From: Pseudomonas kribbensis
GTDB taxonomy: Bacteria > Pseudomonadota > Gammaproteobacteria > Pseudomonadales > Pseudomonadaceae
Assembly: GCF_003352185.1 (NCBI RefSeq)
Contig: NZ_CP029608.1
Location: 1,922,001-1,986,000, forward strand
Length of the DNA stretch: 64,000 nt
Direction: 5' to 3'
Shown here in pieces: positions 1 to 9,313 of the stretch. The notes beneath the pieces were generated by a model. It was given only the letters and a program-made list of their open reading frames with translations, had not been told where the DNA came from and did no database searches. A program made the position numbers and the translations under genes. Position 1 is the stretch's first letter; the number at the start of each line of letters is the position of its first letter.

Positions 1-330
1 AACGATCATCCGGAATTCATGGCGCTGGTAAATAATGAAAACCTGCACCGGGCACGGCATCTGGCGGGGTCGAGTCGTTTGCCGGAGCTGGCGTCTCCAC
101 TGGTGGACAATCTCGGGCGGATTCTGGAGCAGGGGCGTGTCGAGGGGGTCTTTCGCGGAGGGGTCGATCCGGTTCAGCTGTATTTCACGCTGGTCGGGCT
201 GACCTATTTCTATCTGGCCAATCAGCACACACTGTCGACCATTCATGGTCGCGATCTGGTGACGCCCAAGGCGCTCAATGAACGTCTGTCCCATGTCACC
301 GAAGTGATTCTGGGGTTTCTGGTGCGCTGA
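1..330 (+). CDS. TetR-family regulator, C-terminal part (5' truncated by window)
   Basis: The reading frame is already open at base 1 and runs to TGA at 328-330, so the gene starts upstream of the window. The visible 109 residues are all-helical and include NNENLHRARHL, a stretch I associate with the ligand-binding/dimerisation domain of RutR-like TetR repressors. The N-terminal helix-turn-helix is outside the window, so neither operator nor ligand can be inferred. It converges on the DUF3108 gene and shares a bidirectional terminator with it. The ATG at 19 is an internal Met, not the start. Confidence 0.7.
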   Translation, partial: NDHPEFMALVNNENLHRARHLAGSSRLPELASPLVDNLGRILEQGRVEGVFRGGVDPVQLYFTLVGLTYFYLANQHTLSTIHGRDLVTPKALNERLSHVTEVILGFLVR

Positions 331-350
331 GCCTCGAATCGAAGACGAAA

Positions 351-376
351 AAAAGCCCCGCGTTTGCGGGGCTTTT
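351..376. terminator. Bidirectional Rho-independent terminator
   Basis: AAAAGCCCCGC and GCGGGGCTTTT form an 11-bp perfect stem around a 4-nt loop, with A and T tracts on both sides. It can stop the TetR gene rightward and the DUF3108 gene leftward. Confidence 0.85.
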
Positions 377-383
377 CGTTGAA

Positions 384-1097
384 TCAGCTGCCTTTGACTG
401 TCTTGCCGTTGACCGTGCCGTCCTGGAGCATGATGTTGTACTCCTTGCCGTCGGTCTCGACCTGTTGCAGACGAACCAGCAGGTAATCCCAGTCCTTGGC
501 GAACCACATGACGGTGGTGCGCTTGCTTTGTGTCGGATCACGCACGCGCTCGACCTTGATCGCGTCGATCTTGCCGGCCTTGGTCTCGACTTTCTCGGTA
601 CCCAGGACGCGGAAGTCATAGGTATCGACATCGCCGCCATCGACCACCTGATAGCTCATGGTCTTTTTGCCGGAGGCGACATCATGCTGCAGCGCCAGCT
701 GGTAGGTGGACTTGTCGACCATGCCACGGTTCAGCGGGACTTTGACCGCGTCGCCACGGTCGGTGCCGGTGACCAGTTTGTTGTTCCAGTCGAAGTCCAG
801 ATCAGCCTTTTTCGCCTTGCCCAGGCCACCACGTTCGAAGTGGTAGGACTGCGGAAGCAGGGTGTCCTTGTCCAGGGTCAGGGTGCTTTCCTCGGACAGG
901 CTGGCGATCATCATCGAAGCCTTGAAGCTGAGCTTCCAGACGCCGTTGGCTTCCTTGGTCAGGCTGCGTTCGGCGGTACCGCTCATGGGCAACTGTTTCC
1001 AGTCGGCGGTGTAGCTGGCGGAGAACGGTTGAAGGTCTGCCGCCTGGGCGAAAGGCAGGGCGAGCAGAGCGCAAGCGAAGAGCAGGGCGCGACGCAT
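384..1097 (-). CDS. DUF3108 domain exported protein
   Basis: 237 aa. The N-terminus is a classical Sec signal peptide (Arg-Arg, a Leu/Ala-rich core, cleavage expected after AQA near residue 19). The mature part is beta-rich with conserved FSASYTADWK and TYQLALQHDV segments, typical of the DUF3108 family of presumed periplasmic or outer-membrane-associated proteins of unknown function. It lies 8 bp downstream of purN on the same strand, so it probably forms a purM-purN-DUF3108 unit ending at the terminator at 351-376. No enzymatic motif is visible. Confidence 0.8.
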   Translation of the reverse strand: MRRALLFACALLALPFAQAADLQPFSASYTADWKQLPMSGTAERSLTKEANGVWKLSFKASMMIASLSEESTLTLDKDTLLPQSYHFERGGLGKAKKADLDFDWNNKLVTGTDRGDAVKVPLNRGMVDKSTYQLALQHDVASGKKTMSYQVVDGGDVDTYDFRVLGTEKVETKAGKIDAIKVERVRDPTQSKRTTVMWFAKDWDYLLVRLQQVETDGKEYNIMLQDGTVNGKTVKGS

Positions 1098-1105
1098 AAA
1101 ATCTC

Positions 1106-1756
1106 CTAGTTTCGAATCAAGTGACCGCTGGCCCCGAGTAACTGGCCATCCAGTAAAGCACCTTGCTCGCCGAGGGTCAGCCGTCCTTCGGCAAACCAGC
1201 GTACGGCCATTGGGTAGATCAGGTGTTCCTGAACGTGAACCCGTTGCGCCAGACTCTGCGGCGAATCGTGCAACTCTACCGGTATTACTGCCTGTACGAC
1301 CAGTGGTCCGCCATCGAGTTCCTCGGTGACGAAGTGCACGGAGCAGCCGTGTTCGGCGTCGCCGGCCTCCAGCGCGCGCTGATGAGTGTGTAACCCTTTG
1401 TATTTGGGCAGCAGCGACGGATGGATATTGAGCAGGCGACCCTGATAGTGCCGGACGAAGTCAGCGCTGAGAATGCGCATGAAGCCGGCCAGGACCACGA
1501 GTTTCGGATTGAATTCGTCGATCAGTTCGATCAGGGCGGCGTCGAAGGCCTCGCGACCTTCGAAACCCTTGTGATCCAGCGAGCGGGTGGCGATACCCGC
1601 GTCACTGGCGCGTTGCAGGCCGTAGGCGTCGGCGCGGTTGGAAATCACCGCAGCGATGCGGACCGGGCTGTCGCCGGTCCGCGTGCTGTCGATCAGGGCC
1701 TGCAAGTTACTGCCGGTGCCGGACAGCAGCACCACGACATCACAGGTATTAGGCAT
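1106..1756 (-). CDS. purN: Phosphoribosylglycinamide formyltransferase (GART)
   Basis: 216 aa, normal length for PurN. It transfers the formyl group of 10-formyl-THF to GAR in de novo purine synthesis. Visible landmarks are VVLLSGTGSNLQAL for phosphate binding, the catalytic NIHPSLLPKYKG segment (Asn and His) and the late Asp in TEELDGGPLV. The ATG at 1754-1756 was chosen over an in-frame upstream start because it begins exactly at the family N-terminus and overlaps the purM stop by one base (TAATG), a translational-coupling arrangement. Confidence 0.95.
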   Translation of the reverse strand: MPNTCDVVVLLSGTGSNLQALIDSTRTGDSPVRIAAVISNRADAYGLQRASDAGIATRSLDHKGFEGREAFDAALIELIDEFNPKLVVLAGFMRILSADFVRHYQGRLLNIHPSLLPKYKGLHTHQRALEAGDAEHGCSVHFVTEELDGGPLVVQAVIPVELHDSPQSLAQRVHVQEHLIYPMAVRWFAEGRLTLGEQGALLDGQLLGASGHLIRN

Positions 1757-2814
1757 TAGTGAGCCTTGAGGTTTTTCAGCTCGACCTGGGCAGCGCCTTC
1801 GGCGGCGACACCGATCTGGCCGATGACCCAAGGCTGTTCGCCGGCATCACGCAGGGTGTTCAGGGCAGTTTCGACGTGCTCCTGAGCGACGCAGATCACC
1901 ATGCCCACGCCGCAGTTCAGTACGCGGTGCATTTCGGTCTCGTCGACGTTGCCTTTCTCTTGCAGCCAGTCGAAGACGGCCGGGCGAGTCCAGCTGGCCA
2001 CGTCAACCACGGCTTGAGCGCCTTTTGGCAGAACGCGCGGGATGTTGTCCAGCAGGCCGCCACCGGTGATGTGGGCCATGGCCTTGACGGCGCCGGTGTC
2101 CTTGATCAGCTTGAGCAGCGGCTTGACGTAGATGCGGGTCGGGGCCATCAGCAGATCGGTCAGCGGCTTGCCGTCGAGCTGAACGGTTTCGATGTCGGCG
2201 CCGGACACTTCGATGATCTTGCGGATCAGCGAGTAGCCGTTGGAGTGCGGGCCGGACGACGGCAGGGCGATCAGGGCGTCACCGGTGGCGACTTTCGAGC
2301 CGTCGATGATTTCCGCTTTTTCCACGACGCCGACGCAGAAACCGGCCAGGTCGTAGTCTTCGCCTTCGTACATGCCAGGCATTTCAGCGGTTTCGCCGCC
2401 GACCAGCGAGCAGCCAGCCAGTTCGCAGCCTGCACCGATGCCGGTGACGACAGTGGCGGCTACGTCGACGTTCAGCTTGCCGGTGGCGTAGTAGTCGAGG
2501 AAGAACAGTGGCTCGGCGCCGCACACCACCAGGTCGTTGACGCACATGGCGACCAGGTCCTGGCCGATGCTGTCGTGCTTGTTCAGGTTCAGCGCCAGAC
2601 GCAGCTTGGTGCCGACGCCGTCGGTGCCGGAAACCAGTACTGGCTGCTTGTAGCCGGCCGGGATTTCGCAGAGGGCGCCGAAACCGCCCAGGCCGCCCAT
2701 GACTTCCGGGCGCGCAGTGCGCTTGGCGACGCTCTTGATGCGTTCGACCAATGCTTCACCGGCGTCGATGTCTACACCGGCGTCCTTGTAGCTCAGGGAG
2801 GGTTGCTTGCTCAT
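1756..2814 (-). CDS. purM: Phosphoribosylformylglycinamidine cyclo-ligase (AIR synthetase)
   Basis: 352 aa, full length. This ATP-dependent enzyme closes the imidazole ring, converting FGAM to AIR, the purine step after Pur[13 protein letters not shown] and [11 protein letters not shown] are signature segments of the PurM fold. It is the first gene of the leftward purM-purN-DUF3108 cluster and its stop codon overlaps the purN start by one base. The 375-bp divergent region to the DUF2066 gene should hold its promoter; I saw no convincing operator there. Confidence 0.95.
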   Translation of the reverse strand: MSKQPSLSYKDAGVDIDAGEALVERIKSVAKRTARPEVMGGLGGFGALCEIPAGYKQPVLVSGTDGVGTKLRLALNLNKHDSIGQDLVAMCVNDLVVCGAEPLFFLDYYATGKLNVDVAATVVTGIGAGCELAGCSLVGGETAEMPGMYEGEDYDLAGFCVGVVEKAEIIDGSKVATGDALIALPSSGPHSNGYSLIRKIIEVSGADIETVQLDGKPLTDLLMAPTRIYVKPLLKLIKDTGAVKAMAHITGGGLLDNIPRVLPKGAQAVVDVASWTRPAVFDWLQEKGNVDETEMHRVLNCGVGMVICVAQEHVETALNTLRDAGEQPWVIGQIGVAAEGAAQVELKNLKAH

Positions 2815-3189
2815 GATCCAGGCCTTTAGGGGAGGGGATTCAGGGGTAACGACCGAGTTCAGCGGGAACTTCGAAATCGAGGGGGCGATGGCCTCACGCG
2901 AATTTCGAGGTGCCCGGCTGTTGCCGGTCTGCGAAGGCGCGCGATTTTATCAGGCTTGAGGGGCAGCGGCCATCCTCACGCCGACGGGCAGGGGCATATC
3001 GGCCGAAATTTTTTGCAAATGAAGCTGTGGGTGACATCACGGGTGCCTGTATAAGGAACCGTCTATCGTTAGGACTGTGCAAAAACTTATCGCCAGCGTG
3101 TGAATGTTTTGCAACGGCCAGTGGTCACAGGCTTGCTCAATCCGGTTCACGCGGCCTGTTCCAGCCGCTCTTGTCGACGGGAATTCTCC
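2815..3189. other. Divergent intergenic region, purM / DUF2066 gene
   Basis: 375 bp with no convincing gene. Short open frames on both strands lack a ribosome site and conserved character. It presumably carries divergent promoters, but no clear palindromic operator or RNA element was recognised. Confidence 0.5.
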
Positions 3190-4245
3190 ATGCGTTTGTG
3201 TAAATTGCTGTTAGTGGGCTGCTTGTCTCTGGTCAGCCTGGCGAGCCAGGCCGAAAACGTCAAAGGGCTTTATCAGGTGCGCGAACCGGTCAACGGCCAG
3301 TCGCCGGAGGAGCGTGATCGTGCCACGCAAGCGGCGCTGGATACGCTGGTGCTGCGTCTCACGGGGGATCCGAAGGCGCCGCAGAATCCCGGGCTGGCGC
3401 CGATTCGCAAGGATCCGCAACAGATCATCAGCCAGTTCGGCTTCGATGCCGGGCCGCCGGAGGTATTGAAGGTCGACTTCGATCCGGCGACCACCGAGCA
3501 GGCGCTGCGCCGTGCCGGGTTGTCGCTGTGGGGCGCCAGTCGGCCGTCGATTCTGAGCTGGTGGCTGAACGACTCCACCGAAGGTTCGAGCCTGGTGGGT
3601 GACGGTCAGGCGAGTGCGGCGCCGTTGCGGCGTGCCGCCCAGCACCGAGGATTGCCGTTGCGCCTGCCGCTGGCGGATCTCAGTGAGCAACTGGTCGCAA
3701 CCGCGCCGACGCTCGAAGGCACCGATCCGGCGCCGCTTCATGCGGCGTCTGAACGCTACAACGCTGACGCCTTGCTCGCCGTGCATGCCCGTGAGGAGGG
3801 TGGTCAGTGGCAAGCCAAATGGCACTTGTGGCTGAGTGATCAAAAGGAGGCGGGAAGTGTGCAGGGGGCGGATCAGGCCGCTGTTGCAGATGCCGTGATG
3901 TTGGCGGTGGCTGAGCGCCTGGCGCCGCGCTTTGTTGCCAAACCGGGTGCCTCGGGGCAGCAGACGCTGGAAGTGCAGGGCATGAATCTGGAGCATTACG
4001 CGACGTTGCTGCGGATGCTCGAGCCTTTTGGTGTGCGGCTGCAGAGTGTCGATGCAGATAGCATTGTGTATCGGGTCAACGGCAGTGCCGATCAGTTGCG
4101 GGCGCAGTTGTCGCTGGCGAAGCTGCAGGAAATGCCGGCCGAGGCGCCGGCTCCGGTGGCTCCGCAGCCTGCGGTGCCAGGCGGTGCGCCTGTCGTTGCG
4201 CCGGCACCGGTACCTGCGGCGCCGTCGTTGCGATTCCGCTGGTAG
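3190..4245 (+). CDS. DUF2066 domain exported protein
   Basis: 351 aa from the ATG at 3190, chosen because it begins directly with a signal peptide (MRLCKLLLVGCLSLVSLASQA). An upstream in-frame ATG at 3100 would bury that signal. The body matches the DUF2066 family of gamma-proteobacterial periplasmic or envelope proteins of unknown role, with VKGLYQVREPVNGQ near the mature start. The last ~35 residues are Pro/Ala-rich low complexity. It is followed 36 bp later by the AI-2E-type permease gene and is probably co-transcribed with it. Confidence 0.75.
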   Translation: MRLCKLLLVGCLSLVSLASQAENVKGLYQVREPVNGQSPEERDRATQAALDTLVLRLTGDPKAPQNPGLAPIRKDPQQIISQFGFDAGPPEVLKVDFDPATTEQALRRAGLSLWGASRPSILSWWLNDSTEGSSLVGDGQASAAPLRRAAQHRGLPLRLPLADLSEQLVATAPTLEGTDPAPLHAASERYNADALLAVHAREEGGQWQAKWHLWLSDQKEAGSVQGADQAAVADAVMLAVAERLAPRFVAKPGASGQQTLEVQGMNLEHYATLLRMLEPFGVRLQSVDADSIVYRVNGSADQLRAQLSLAKLQEMPAEAPAPVAPQPAVPGGAPVVAPAPVPAAPSLRFRW

Positions 4246-4281
4246 GTTTTTCTTTCATATATAGAAGCAATGGAGTGTTAC

Positions 4282-5355
4282 ATGGCCGATACGCGGCGTT
4301 GGTTCTGGCTCGGTGGGGTGCTCCTGCTTTGCGCGTTTGTGTGGTTGCTGCATCCGATCCTCACGCCGTTTCTGGTGGCGCTGTTGCTCGCTTATCTGTT
4401 CGACCCGTTGGTGGATCGTCTTGAGCGGCTCGGTTTGTCCCGCACCTGGGGCGTGATTGCGGTGTTCGCCTTGTTCACCCTGATCTTCACCACGTTGCTG
4501 CTGGTGCTGGTGCCGATGCTCGCCAAACAGTTGCTGCGTCTGTATGAACTGGCACCGCAGATGCTCGACTGGCTGCAGCACACGGCGTTGCCATGGGCGC
4601 AGTCGAAGCTGGGGCTGTCGGATGGCTTCTGGAAGTTCGACAAGGTCAAGGCAGCGATCACCGAGCACATGGGCCAGACCACCGACATCGTCGGCGTGGT
4701 GCTGAGCCAGGCCACCGCTTCAAGCCTGGCACTGATTGGCTGGCTGGCGAATCTGGTGCTGATCCCGGTGGTGAGTTTCTACCTGCTGCGCGACTGGGAC
4801 GTGATGATGGCCAAGATCCGCAGCCTGTTGCCGCGTGATCGCGAGGAGCGTGTAGTGGCGCTGGCGGGCGAATGTCACGAGGTGCTCGGGGCGTTCGTGC
4901 GCGGGCAGTTGCTGGTGATGCTGGCGCTGGGCGTGATCTATGCGGCGGGGCTGATGATTGTCGGTCTGGAGCTGGGTCTGTTGATCGGCCTGATCGCCGG
5001 TCTGGCGGCCATCGTGCCTTATATGGGGTTTGTGATCGGGATCGGCGCGGCGCTGATTGCCGGGCTGTTCCAGTTTGGCGGTGACCTGTACCCGATGATC
5101 GGGATCGTTGCAGTGTTCATGGTCGGTCAGGCCCTGGAAGGCATGGTGCTGACACCTCTGCTGGTGGGTGACCGAATCGGCCTGCATCCGGTGGCAGTGA
5201 TTTTTGCGATCCTGGCCGGTGGTGAGTTGTTCGGCTTCACCGGTGTGTTGCTGGCGTTGCCGGTGGCGGCGGTGATCATGGTGTTGGTGCGCCACGTCCA
5301 TGATTTGTACAAGGACTCCGAAATGTATAGCGGAGTCGATGATCCGAAGCTGTAA
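4282..5355 (+). CDS. AI-2E family (PerM-like) permease
   Basis: 357 aa integral membrane protein with about 7-8 hydrophobic segments and the family's long cytosolic loop in the middle. GLIAGLAAIVPYMGF and the C-terminal LHPVAVIFAILAGGELFG are typical of the AI-2E transporter/PerM superfamily, whose substrates are mostly unknown. The second in-frame ATG (4282) is preferred over 4270 because a GGAG ribosome site lies 7 nt before it. It lies between the DUF2066 gene and hda, a common Pseudomonas order. AI-2 transport itself is not implied. Confidence 0.85.
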   Translation: MADTRRWFWLGGVLLLCAFVWLLHPILTPFLVALLLAYLFDPLVDRLERLGLSRTWGVIAVFALFTLIFTTLLLVLVPMLAKQLLRLYELAPQMLDWLQHTALPWAQSKLGLSDGFWKFDKVKAAITEHMGQTTDIVGVVLSQATASSLALIGWLANLVLIPVVSFYLLRDWDVMMAKIRSLLPRDREERVVALAGECHEVLGAFVRGQLLVMLALGVIYAAGLMIVGLELGLLIGLIAGLAAIVPYMGFVIGIGAALIAGLFQFGGDLYPMIGIVAVFMVGQALEGMVLTPLLVGDRIGLHPVAVIFAILAGGELFGFTGVLLALPVAAVIMVLVRHVHDLYKDSEMYSGVDDPKL

Positions 5356-5574
5356 GGCGAGGTAGGGCCGCCCGGTGAATTGCCGGGTTGGCCCGTCTCG
5401 TGCAGGCAATGCTGGCGCCTGTGCGCCAAAGAAACTGTCATAAAACCAGCGCGTTAACGCAAACCTTTGATTTTGCTTGGGGTCTGTCGCATTGTGCGCT
5501 CCGCTTCACGGGTATAAACTTCGCACACTTTACACAGAGGCCACTAACGGTTCCTTGGGAACTGTTCAGTCAGC

Positions 5575-6279
5575 ATGAAACCGATTCAGCTGCCCCTAGG
5601 TGTGCGTCTGCGTGACGACGCCACCTTCATTAACTACTACCCAGGCGCCAATGCCGCTGCACTCGGCTATGTCGAGCGTCTATGCGAAGCCGACGCCGGC
5701 TGGACCGAAAGCCTGATCTATCTGTGGGGCAAGCACGGGGTAGGGCGTACGCATCTGTTGCAGGCCGCGTGCCTGCGTTTCGAACAGATGGGCGAACCGG
5801 CGGTGTACTTGCCGCTGGCCGAGTTGATGGATCGCGGCATCGAAATCCTCGACAACCTCGAACAGTACGAACTGGTCTGCCTGGACGACTTGCAGGTGAT
5901 CGCCGGCAAGCCCGACTGGGAAGAGGCGATGTTTCACCTGTTCAACCGTCTACGCGACAGCGGTCGTCGATTGCTGATCGCCGCCTCCACCTCGCCGCGT
6001 GAATTGCCGGTAAAGCTGGCTGATTTGAAGTCACGCCTGACCCTGGCGCTGATTTTCCAGATGCGTCCTCTTTCCGATGAAGACAAATTGCGTGCCCTGC
6101 AATTGCGCGCATCCCGTCGCGGTCTGCATCTGACCGACGAAGTCGGGCATTTTATTTTGACTCGCGGTACTCGCAGCATGAGCGCGCTTTTTGACCTGCT
6201 CGAGCAGCTCGATCAGGCCTCTTTGCAGGCTCAACGCAAGCTGACCATTCCCTTCCTGAAAGAAACCCTGGGCTGGTAA
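5575..6279 (+). CDS. hda: DnaA regulatory inactivator Hda
   Basis: 234 aa AAA+ protein homologous to the DnaA ATPase domain. With the DNA-loaded beta clamp it stimulates DnaA-ATP hydrolysis after initiation (RIDA). The N-terminus MKPIQLPLGVRL contains the clamp-binding motif QLPLGV. A degenerate Walker A (GKHGVGRTHL) and a Walker B-like LVCLDDLQ follow. There is no C-terminal HTH, which separates it from DnaA itself. The 219 bp before it should carry its own promoter. Confidence 0.93.
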   Translation: MKPIQLPLGVRLRDDATFINYYPGANAAALGYVERLCEADAGWTESLIYLWGKHGVGRTHLLQAACLRFEQMGEPAVYLPLAELMDRGIEILDNLEQYELVCLDDLQVIAGKPDWEEAMFHLFNRLRDSGRRLLIAASTSPRELPVKLADLKSRLTLALIFQMRPLSDEDKLRALQLRASRRGLHLTDEVGHFILTRGTRSMSALFDLLEQLDQASLQAQRKLTIPFLKETLGW

Positions 6280-6493
6280 AACCGGGGCTTTCAGCGGGTT
6301 TCGGCATATTTCAGGCGCCAGAAAATCTGCTTTCCTGTGCATTGCGCAGGCTGCGTCTCGATTCAAATAGGCTTAAGCGCTTAGATGTAAGCGAGAAACC
6401 GGGAAGTCACAAAAAGATCGATTGAATTTGCAAATGAGGCTGATAGCGGGCATAGTCTCGGCTTCTTTACAACTATCAGCCACGGTCGTGCCC

Positions 6494-7111
6494 ATGCTAA
6501 AGCGCTTCGCACCCCTCGTGCCTCTCGCACTCGTCACCCTGTTGTTCGGTTGCGCTGCTCATTCACCTGTTCAAGAGCAGCAACAGCAGGCTAAAAATTC
6601 TGCCACCGCCCAGTCTTCCGTTATTTACCAGGAAGAGCTGGACACCGAAAAGGAACTGGCCGCTTTCAACGGCAAGAAGCCTTACCAGCTTCCGGTTCTG
6701 GCCGACAGCATTCTTGAACGCGGCATGTCCCTGATCGGTACCCGTTACCGTTTCGGCGGTACCTCTGAAGCCGGGTTCGATTGCAGCGGTTTCATCGGCT
6801 ACCTGTTCCGCGAAGAAGCCGGCATGAACCTGCCGCGCTCCACCCGCGAAATGATCAACGTGGATGCTCCGCTGGTATCGCGCGGCAACCTAGAGCCGGG
6901 CGATCTGCTGTTCTTCGCCACCAATGGTCGTCGCGGTCGTGTCAGCCACGCCGGGATCTACCTGGGCGACAACCAGTTCATTCACTCCAGCAGTCGTCGC
7001 AGCGGCGGTGTCCGTATCGACAGCCTGGGTGACAGCTACTGGAGCAAGACCTTCATCGAAGCCAAACGTGCTTTGGCGAACGCTCCAACCGTCGTTACCG
7101 CTCGCAAGTAA
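6494..7111 (+). CDS. NlpC/P60 family lipoprotein (putative murein endopeptidase)
   Basis: 205 aa from the ATG at 6494. That start gives a lipoprotein signal with lipobox LFGC, whereas the in-frame upstream ATG at 6422 would not. The catalytic domain is C-terminal: Cys97 in GFDCSGF, His152 in VSHAGIY and a later FIHSS. Such enzymes (Spr/MepS-like) cleave cross-linked or stem peptides of peptidoglycan. It is followed at 7330 by a closely related second gene, so the two are tandem paralogues. A strong terminator lies between them. Confidence 0.9.
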   Translation: MLKRFAPLVPLALVTLLFGCAAHSPVQEQQQQAKNSATAQSSVIYQEELDTEKELAAFNGKKPYQLPVLADSILERGMSLIGTRYRFGGTSEAGFDCSGFIGYLFREEAGMNLPRSTREMINVDAPLVSRGNLEPGDLLFFATNGRRGRVSHAGIYLGDNQFIHSSSRRSGGVRIDSLGDSYWSKTFIEAKRALANAPTVVTARK

Positions 7112-7198
7112 TCACGCTTTTGTCGCCACGCTCGTGGCGACAGGCGGTCCTTCAGGGGCAATAGACTTAAACTTTACAAGGTGAAGTTAAAGTCTTAC

Positions 7199-7226
7199 TT
7201 GAAGTTTGCCGCGTAGCCGCTAGAAT
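7199..7226 (+). promoter_or_regulatory. Candidate sigma70 promoter
   Basis: TTGAAG (7199-7204), a 16-bp spacer and TAGAAT (7221-7226). It lies just before a terminator-like hairpin (7249-7276) and about 100 bp upstream of the second NlpC/P60 gene, which it may serve. Predicted by eye only. Confidence 0.4.
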
Positions 7227-7248
7227 CCTGATCTATATTGATGGCAAA

Positions 7249-7276
7249 CCGCCTGCGTACCAACGCAGGCGGTTTT
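7249..7276 (+). terminator. Rho-independent terminator after first NlpC/P60 gene
   Basis: CCGCCTGCGT and ACGCAGGCGG form a perfect 10-bp stem with a 4-nt loop followed by TTTT. It would end the 6494-7111 transcript, or act as an attenuator for a transcript started at 7199-7226. Confidence 0.8.
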
Positions 7277-7329
7277 GTTTTCTGTCGAATCGGCAGTAAA
7301 AGCCGCAGCCAGATCAGGATGTTCTGCTT

Positions 7330-7866
7330 ATGACGATGACGGCCCGCCTTGCCCTGATGTTCTTCGCAGCGCTGCTCAGCGCTTGCGCCAGCCGCACTCC
7401 GCCGCCAGCCCCCGTGGTTCGCGCGCCGATTGTGTTCGGATCCTCCCAGGCTTTCTCTCCCGCTGCCGAAGACGTGCTGTTTCGCGCGCTCGGGCTGGTG
7501 GGCACGCCTTATCGCTGGGGCGGCAACACGCCGGACTCAGGCTTTGATTGCAGCGGCCTGATCGGTTTTGTCTACCGCGATGCTGCCGGCATCAGCCTGC
7601 CGCGCTCGACCCGCGAGATGATCGTCATGCAGGCGCCGAATGTCGGCAAGGAAGGGCTGCAGACCGGCGACCTGATCTTCTTTGCCACCAACGGCGGCTC
7701 TCAGGTCAGTCATGCGGGAATTTATGTCGGGGAAGGGCGCTTCGTTCACGCACCGGCCACCGGTGGCACGGTGAAGCTGGACAGCCTGTCGAAAGCCTAT
7801 TGGCAGAAGGCCTATCTGAGTGCCAAGCGCGTTCTGCAACCGGAGCATCTGGCGCACAACCCGTAA
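7330..7866 (+). CDS. NlpC/P60 family lipoprotein, second paralogue
   Basis: 178 aa with a lipoprotein signal (LLSAC lipobox at about residue 18). The NlpC/P60 domain has Cys74 in GFDCSGL and His128 in VSHAGIY, and the RSTREMI segment is shared with the upstream paralogue. The linker between lipidation site and catalytic domain is shorter than in the first copy, suggesting a different reach from the membrane into the murein layer. Predicted cell-wall endopeptidase. The start could also be the ATG at 7336. Confidence 0.88.
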   Translation: MTMTARLALMFFAALLSACASRTPPPAPVVRAPIVFGSSQAFSPAAEDVLFRALGLVGTPYRWGGNTPDSGFDCSGLIGFVYRDAAGISLPRSTREMIVMQAPNVGKEGLQTGDLIFFATNGGSQVSHAGIYVGEGRFVHAPATGGTVKLDSLSKAYWQKAYLSAKRVLQPEHLAHNP

Positions 7867-7884
7867 AGCTGCATATCAATAAAA

Positions 7885-7920
7885 AACCGTGGGAGCACAT
7901 TGGCTCCCACGGTTTTTTTG
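7885..7920. terminator. Bidirectional Rho-independent terminator
   Basis: AACCGTGGGAGC pairs with GCTCCCACGGTT, with A-tract and T-tract flanks. It sits between the convergent NlpC/P60 gene and the sugar dehydrogenase gene. Confidence 0.85.
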
Positions 7921-7933
7921 TTTCAGGGCCGGG

Positions 7934-9247
7934 CTATTTAGCCGCCGACACCCGCCACACCTTGTTTCCCACATCGTCCGCGACCAGCAATCCGCCTTGC
8001 TGATCAATCACCACGCCAACCGGGCGACCCAAAGCGTTTTCGTCCTTGTCGAGGAAGCCGGTCAGTACATCCACCGGTGTTCCGCTCGGCTTGCCGGCGC
8101 TGAACGGCACGAAGATCACCTTGTAGCCACTGTGCGGCTTGCGGTTCCACGAGCCGTGCTGACCGATGAATGCGCCTTCCTTGAATTGGGCCGGCAGCGT
8201 GTTGCCCTCGGCGAAGGTCAGGCCCAGTGAGGCAGTGTGCGGGCCGACGGCGTAATCCGGAGCGATGGCCTTGGCCACCATATCCAGGTTTTGTGGCTCG
8301 ACGCGGACGTCGACGTGCTGGCCGTAATAGCTGAACGGCCAGCCATAGAAGCCGCCATCCTTGACCGAGGTGATGTAGTCCGGCACCAGATCGCTGCCGA
8401 TCTCGTCACGCTCGTTTACCGCCGTCCACAGCGCGCCGCTTTTCGGCTCCCAGGCCAGGCCGTTGGGGTTGCGAATGCCCGAAGCGAAGATCCGGTGATT
8501 GCCGGTCGCCCGGTCCACTTCCCAGATCGCCGCGCGACCTTCTTCCTGATCCAGGCCGTTCTCGCCGACGTTGCTGTTCGAGCCGACCGTGACGTACAGC
8601 TTGCTGCCATCCTTGCTGGCGATAACGTTCTTGGTCCAGTGATGGTTGAGCGGGCCGCCCGGCAGGTCCACGACCTTGATCGGCTGGCTCTTGATTTCGG
8701 TTGTGCCGGGTTCGTAGTGAAAGCGCAGCAGGCGGTCGGTGTCGGCGACGTAAAGATCGTTGCCCACCAGCGTCATGCCGAACGGTGAATTGAGGTTTTG
8801 CAGGAATACGGTACGCGTCTCGGCCACGCCGTCGTGATCGGCATCACGCAGCAGGGTGATGCGGTTCGGGCTCGGTACGCCGGCACCGGCGCGGCCCATG
8901 ACTTTTTTCATCACCCAGCCGCGTATGCCTTTGCCGTCGTCCGGTTTTGCCGGGGCATTGGTTTCCGCCACCAGCACATCGCCGTTGGGCAGTACGTATA
9001 GCCAGCGCGGGTGATCGAGATTCTCGGCAAACGCCGCCACCTGAGTGCCTGCCGCTGGCGTCGGTTTCGCGCCGGCCGGCCAGCCGATCGCCGGGGCGAT
9101 GTTCACCGTCGGGATCAGGGTCTTGTTCGGTTCGGGCAGTTTGGGGGACGGGCCGGTGCCGTCCGAGACTTGCAGGCTGGAGGATTCACCACAGGCGGTG
9201 AGCCCTCCAGCGAGTGCGATCACGAAAACGAGGTGGGGCTTGCGCAT
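7934..9247 (-). CDS. PQQ-dependent sugar dehydrogenase-like lipoprotein (sorbosone dehydrogenase family)
   Basis: 437 aa. The N-terminus is a lipoprotein signal with lipobox LTAC near residue 19. The rest is a six-bladed beta-propeller of the soluble glucose/L-sorbosone dehydrogenase family: [20 protein letters not shown], the central [12 protein letters not shown], then [11 protein letters not shown] and [15 protein letters not shown] near the end. Members oxidise sugars or aldehydes with PQQ in the periplasm; the actual substrate is unknown. An AGGGAAG ribosome site precedes the ATG. Monocistronic by context. Confidence 0.85.
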   Translation of the reverse strand: MRKPHLVFVIALAGGLTACGESSSLQVSDGTGPSPKLPEPNKTLIPTVNIAPAIGWPAGAKPTPAAGTQVAAFAENLDHPRWLYVLPNGDVLVAETNAPAKPDDGKGIRGWVMKKVMGRAGAGVPSPNRITLLRDADHDGVAETRTVFLQNLNSPFGMTLVGNDLYVADTDRLLRFHYEPGTTEIKSQPIKVVDLPGGPLNHHWTKNVIASKDGSKLYVTVGSNSNVGENGLDQEEGRAAIWEVDRATGNHRIFASGIRNPNGLAWEPKSGALWTAVNERDEIGSDLVPDYITSVKDGGFYGWPFSYYGQHVDVRVEPQNLDMVAKAIAPDYAVGPHTASLGLTFAEGNTLPAQFKEGAFIGQHGSWNRKPHSGYKVIFVPFSAGKPSGTPVDVLTGFLDKDENALGRPVGVVIDQQGGLLVADDVGNKVWRVSAAK

Positions 9248-9313
9248 TACTGATCTTCCCTATGAATGCATTCCTAATCATAGAGAAGCACACGAGCCCG
9301 ATGGTTCAACCCC

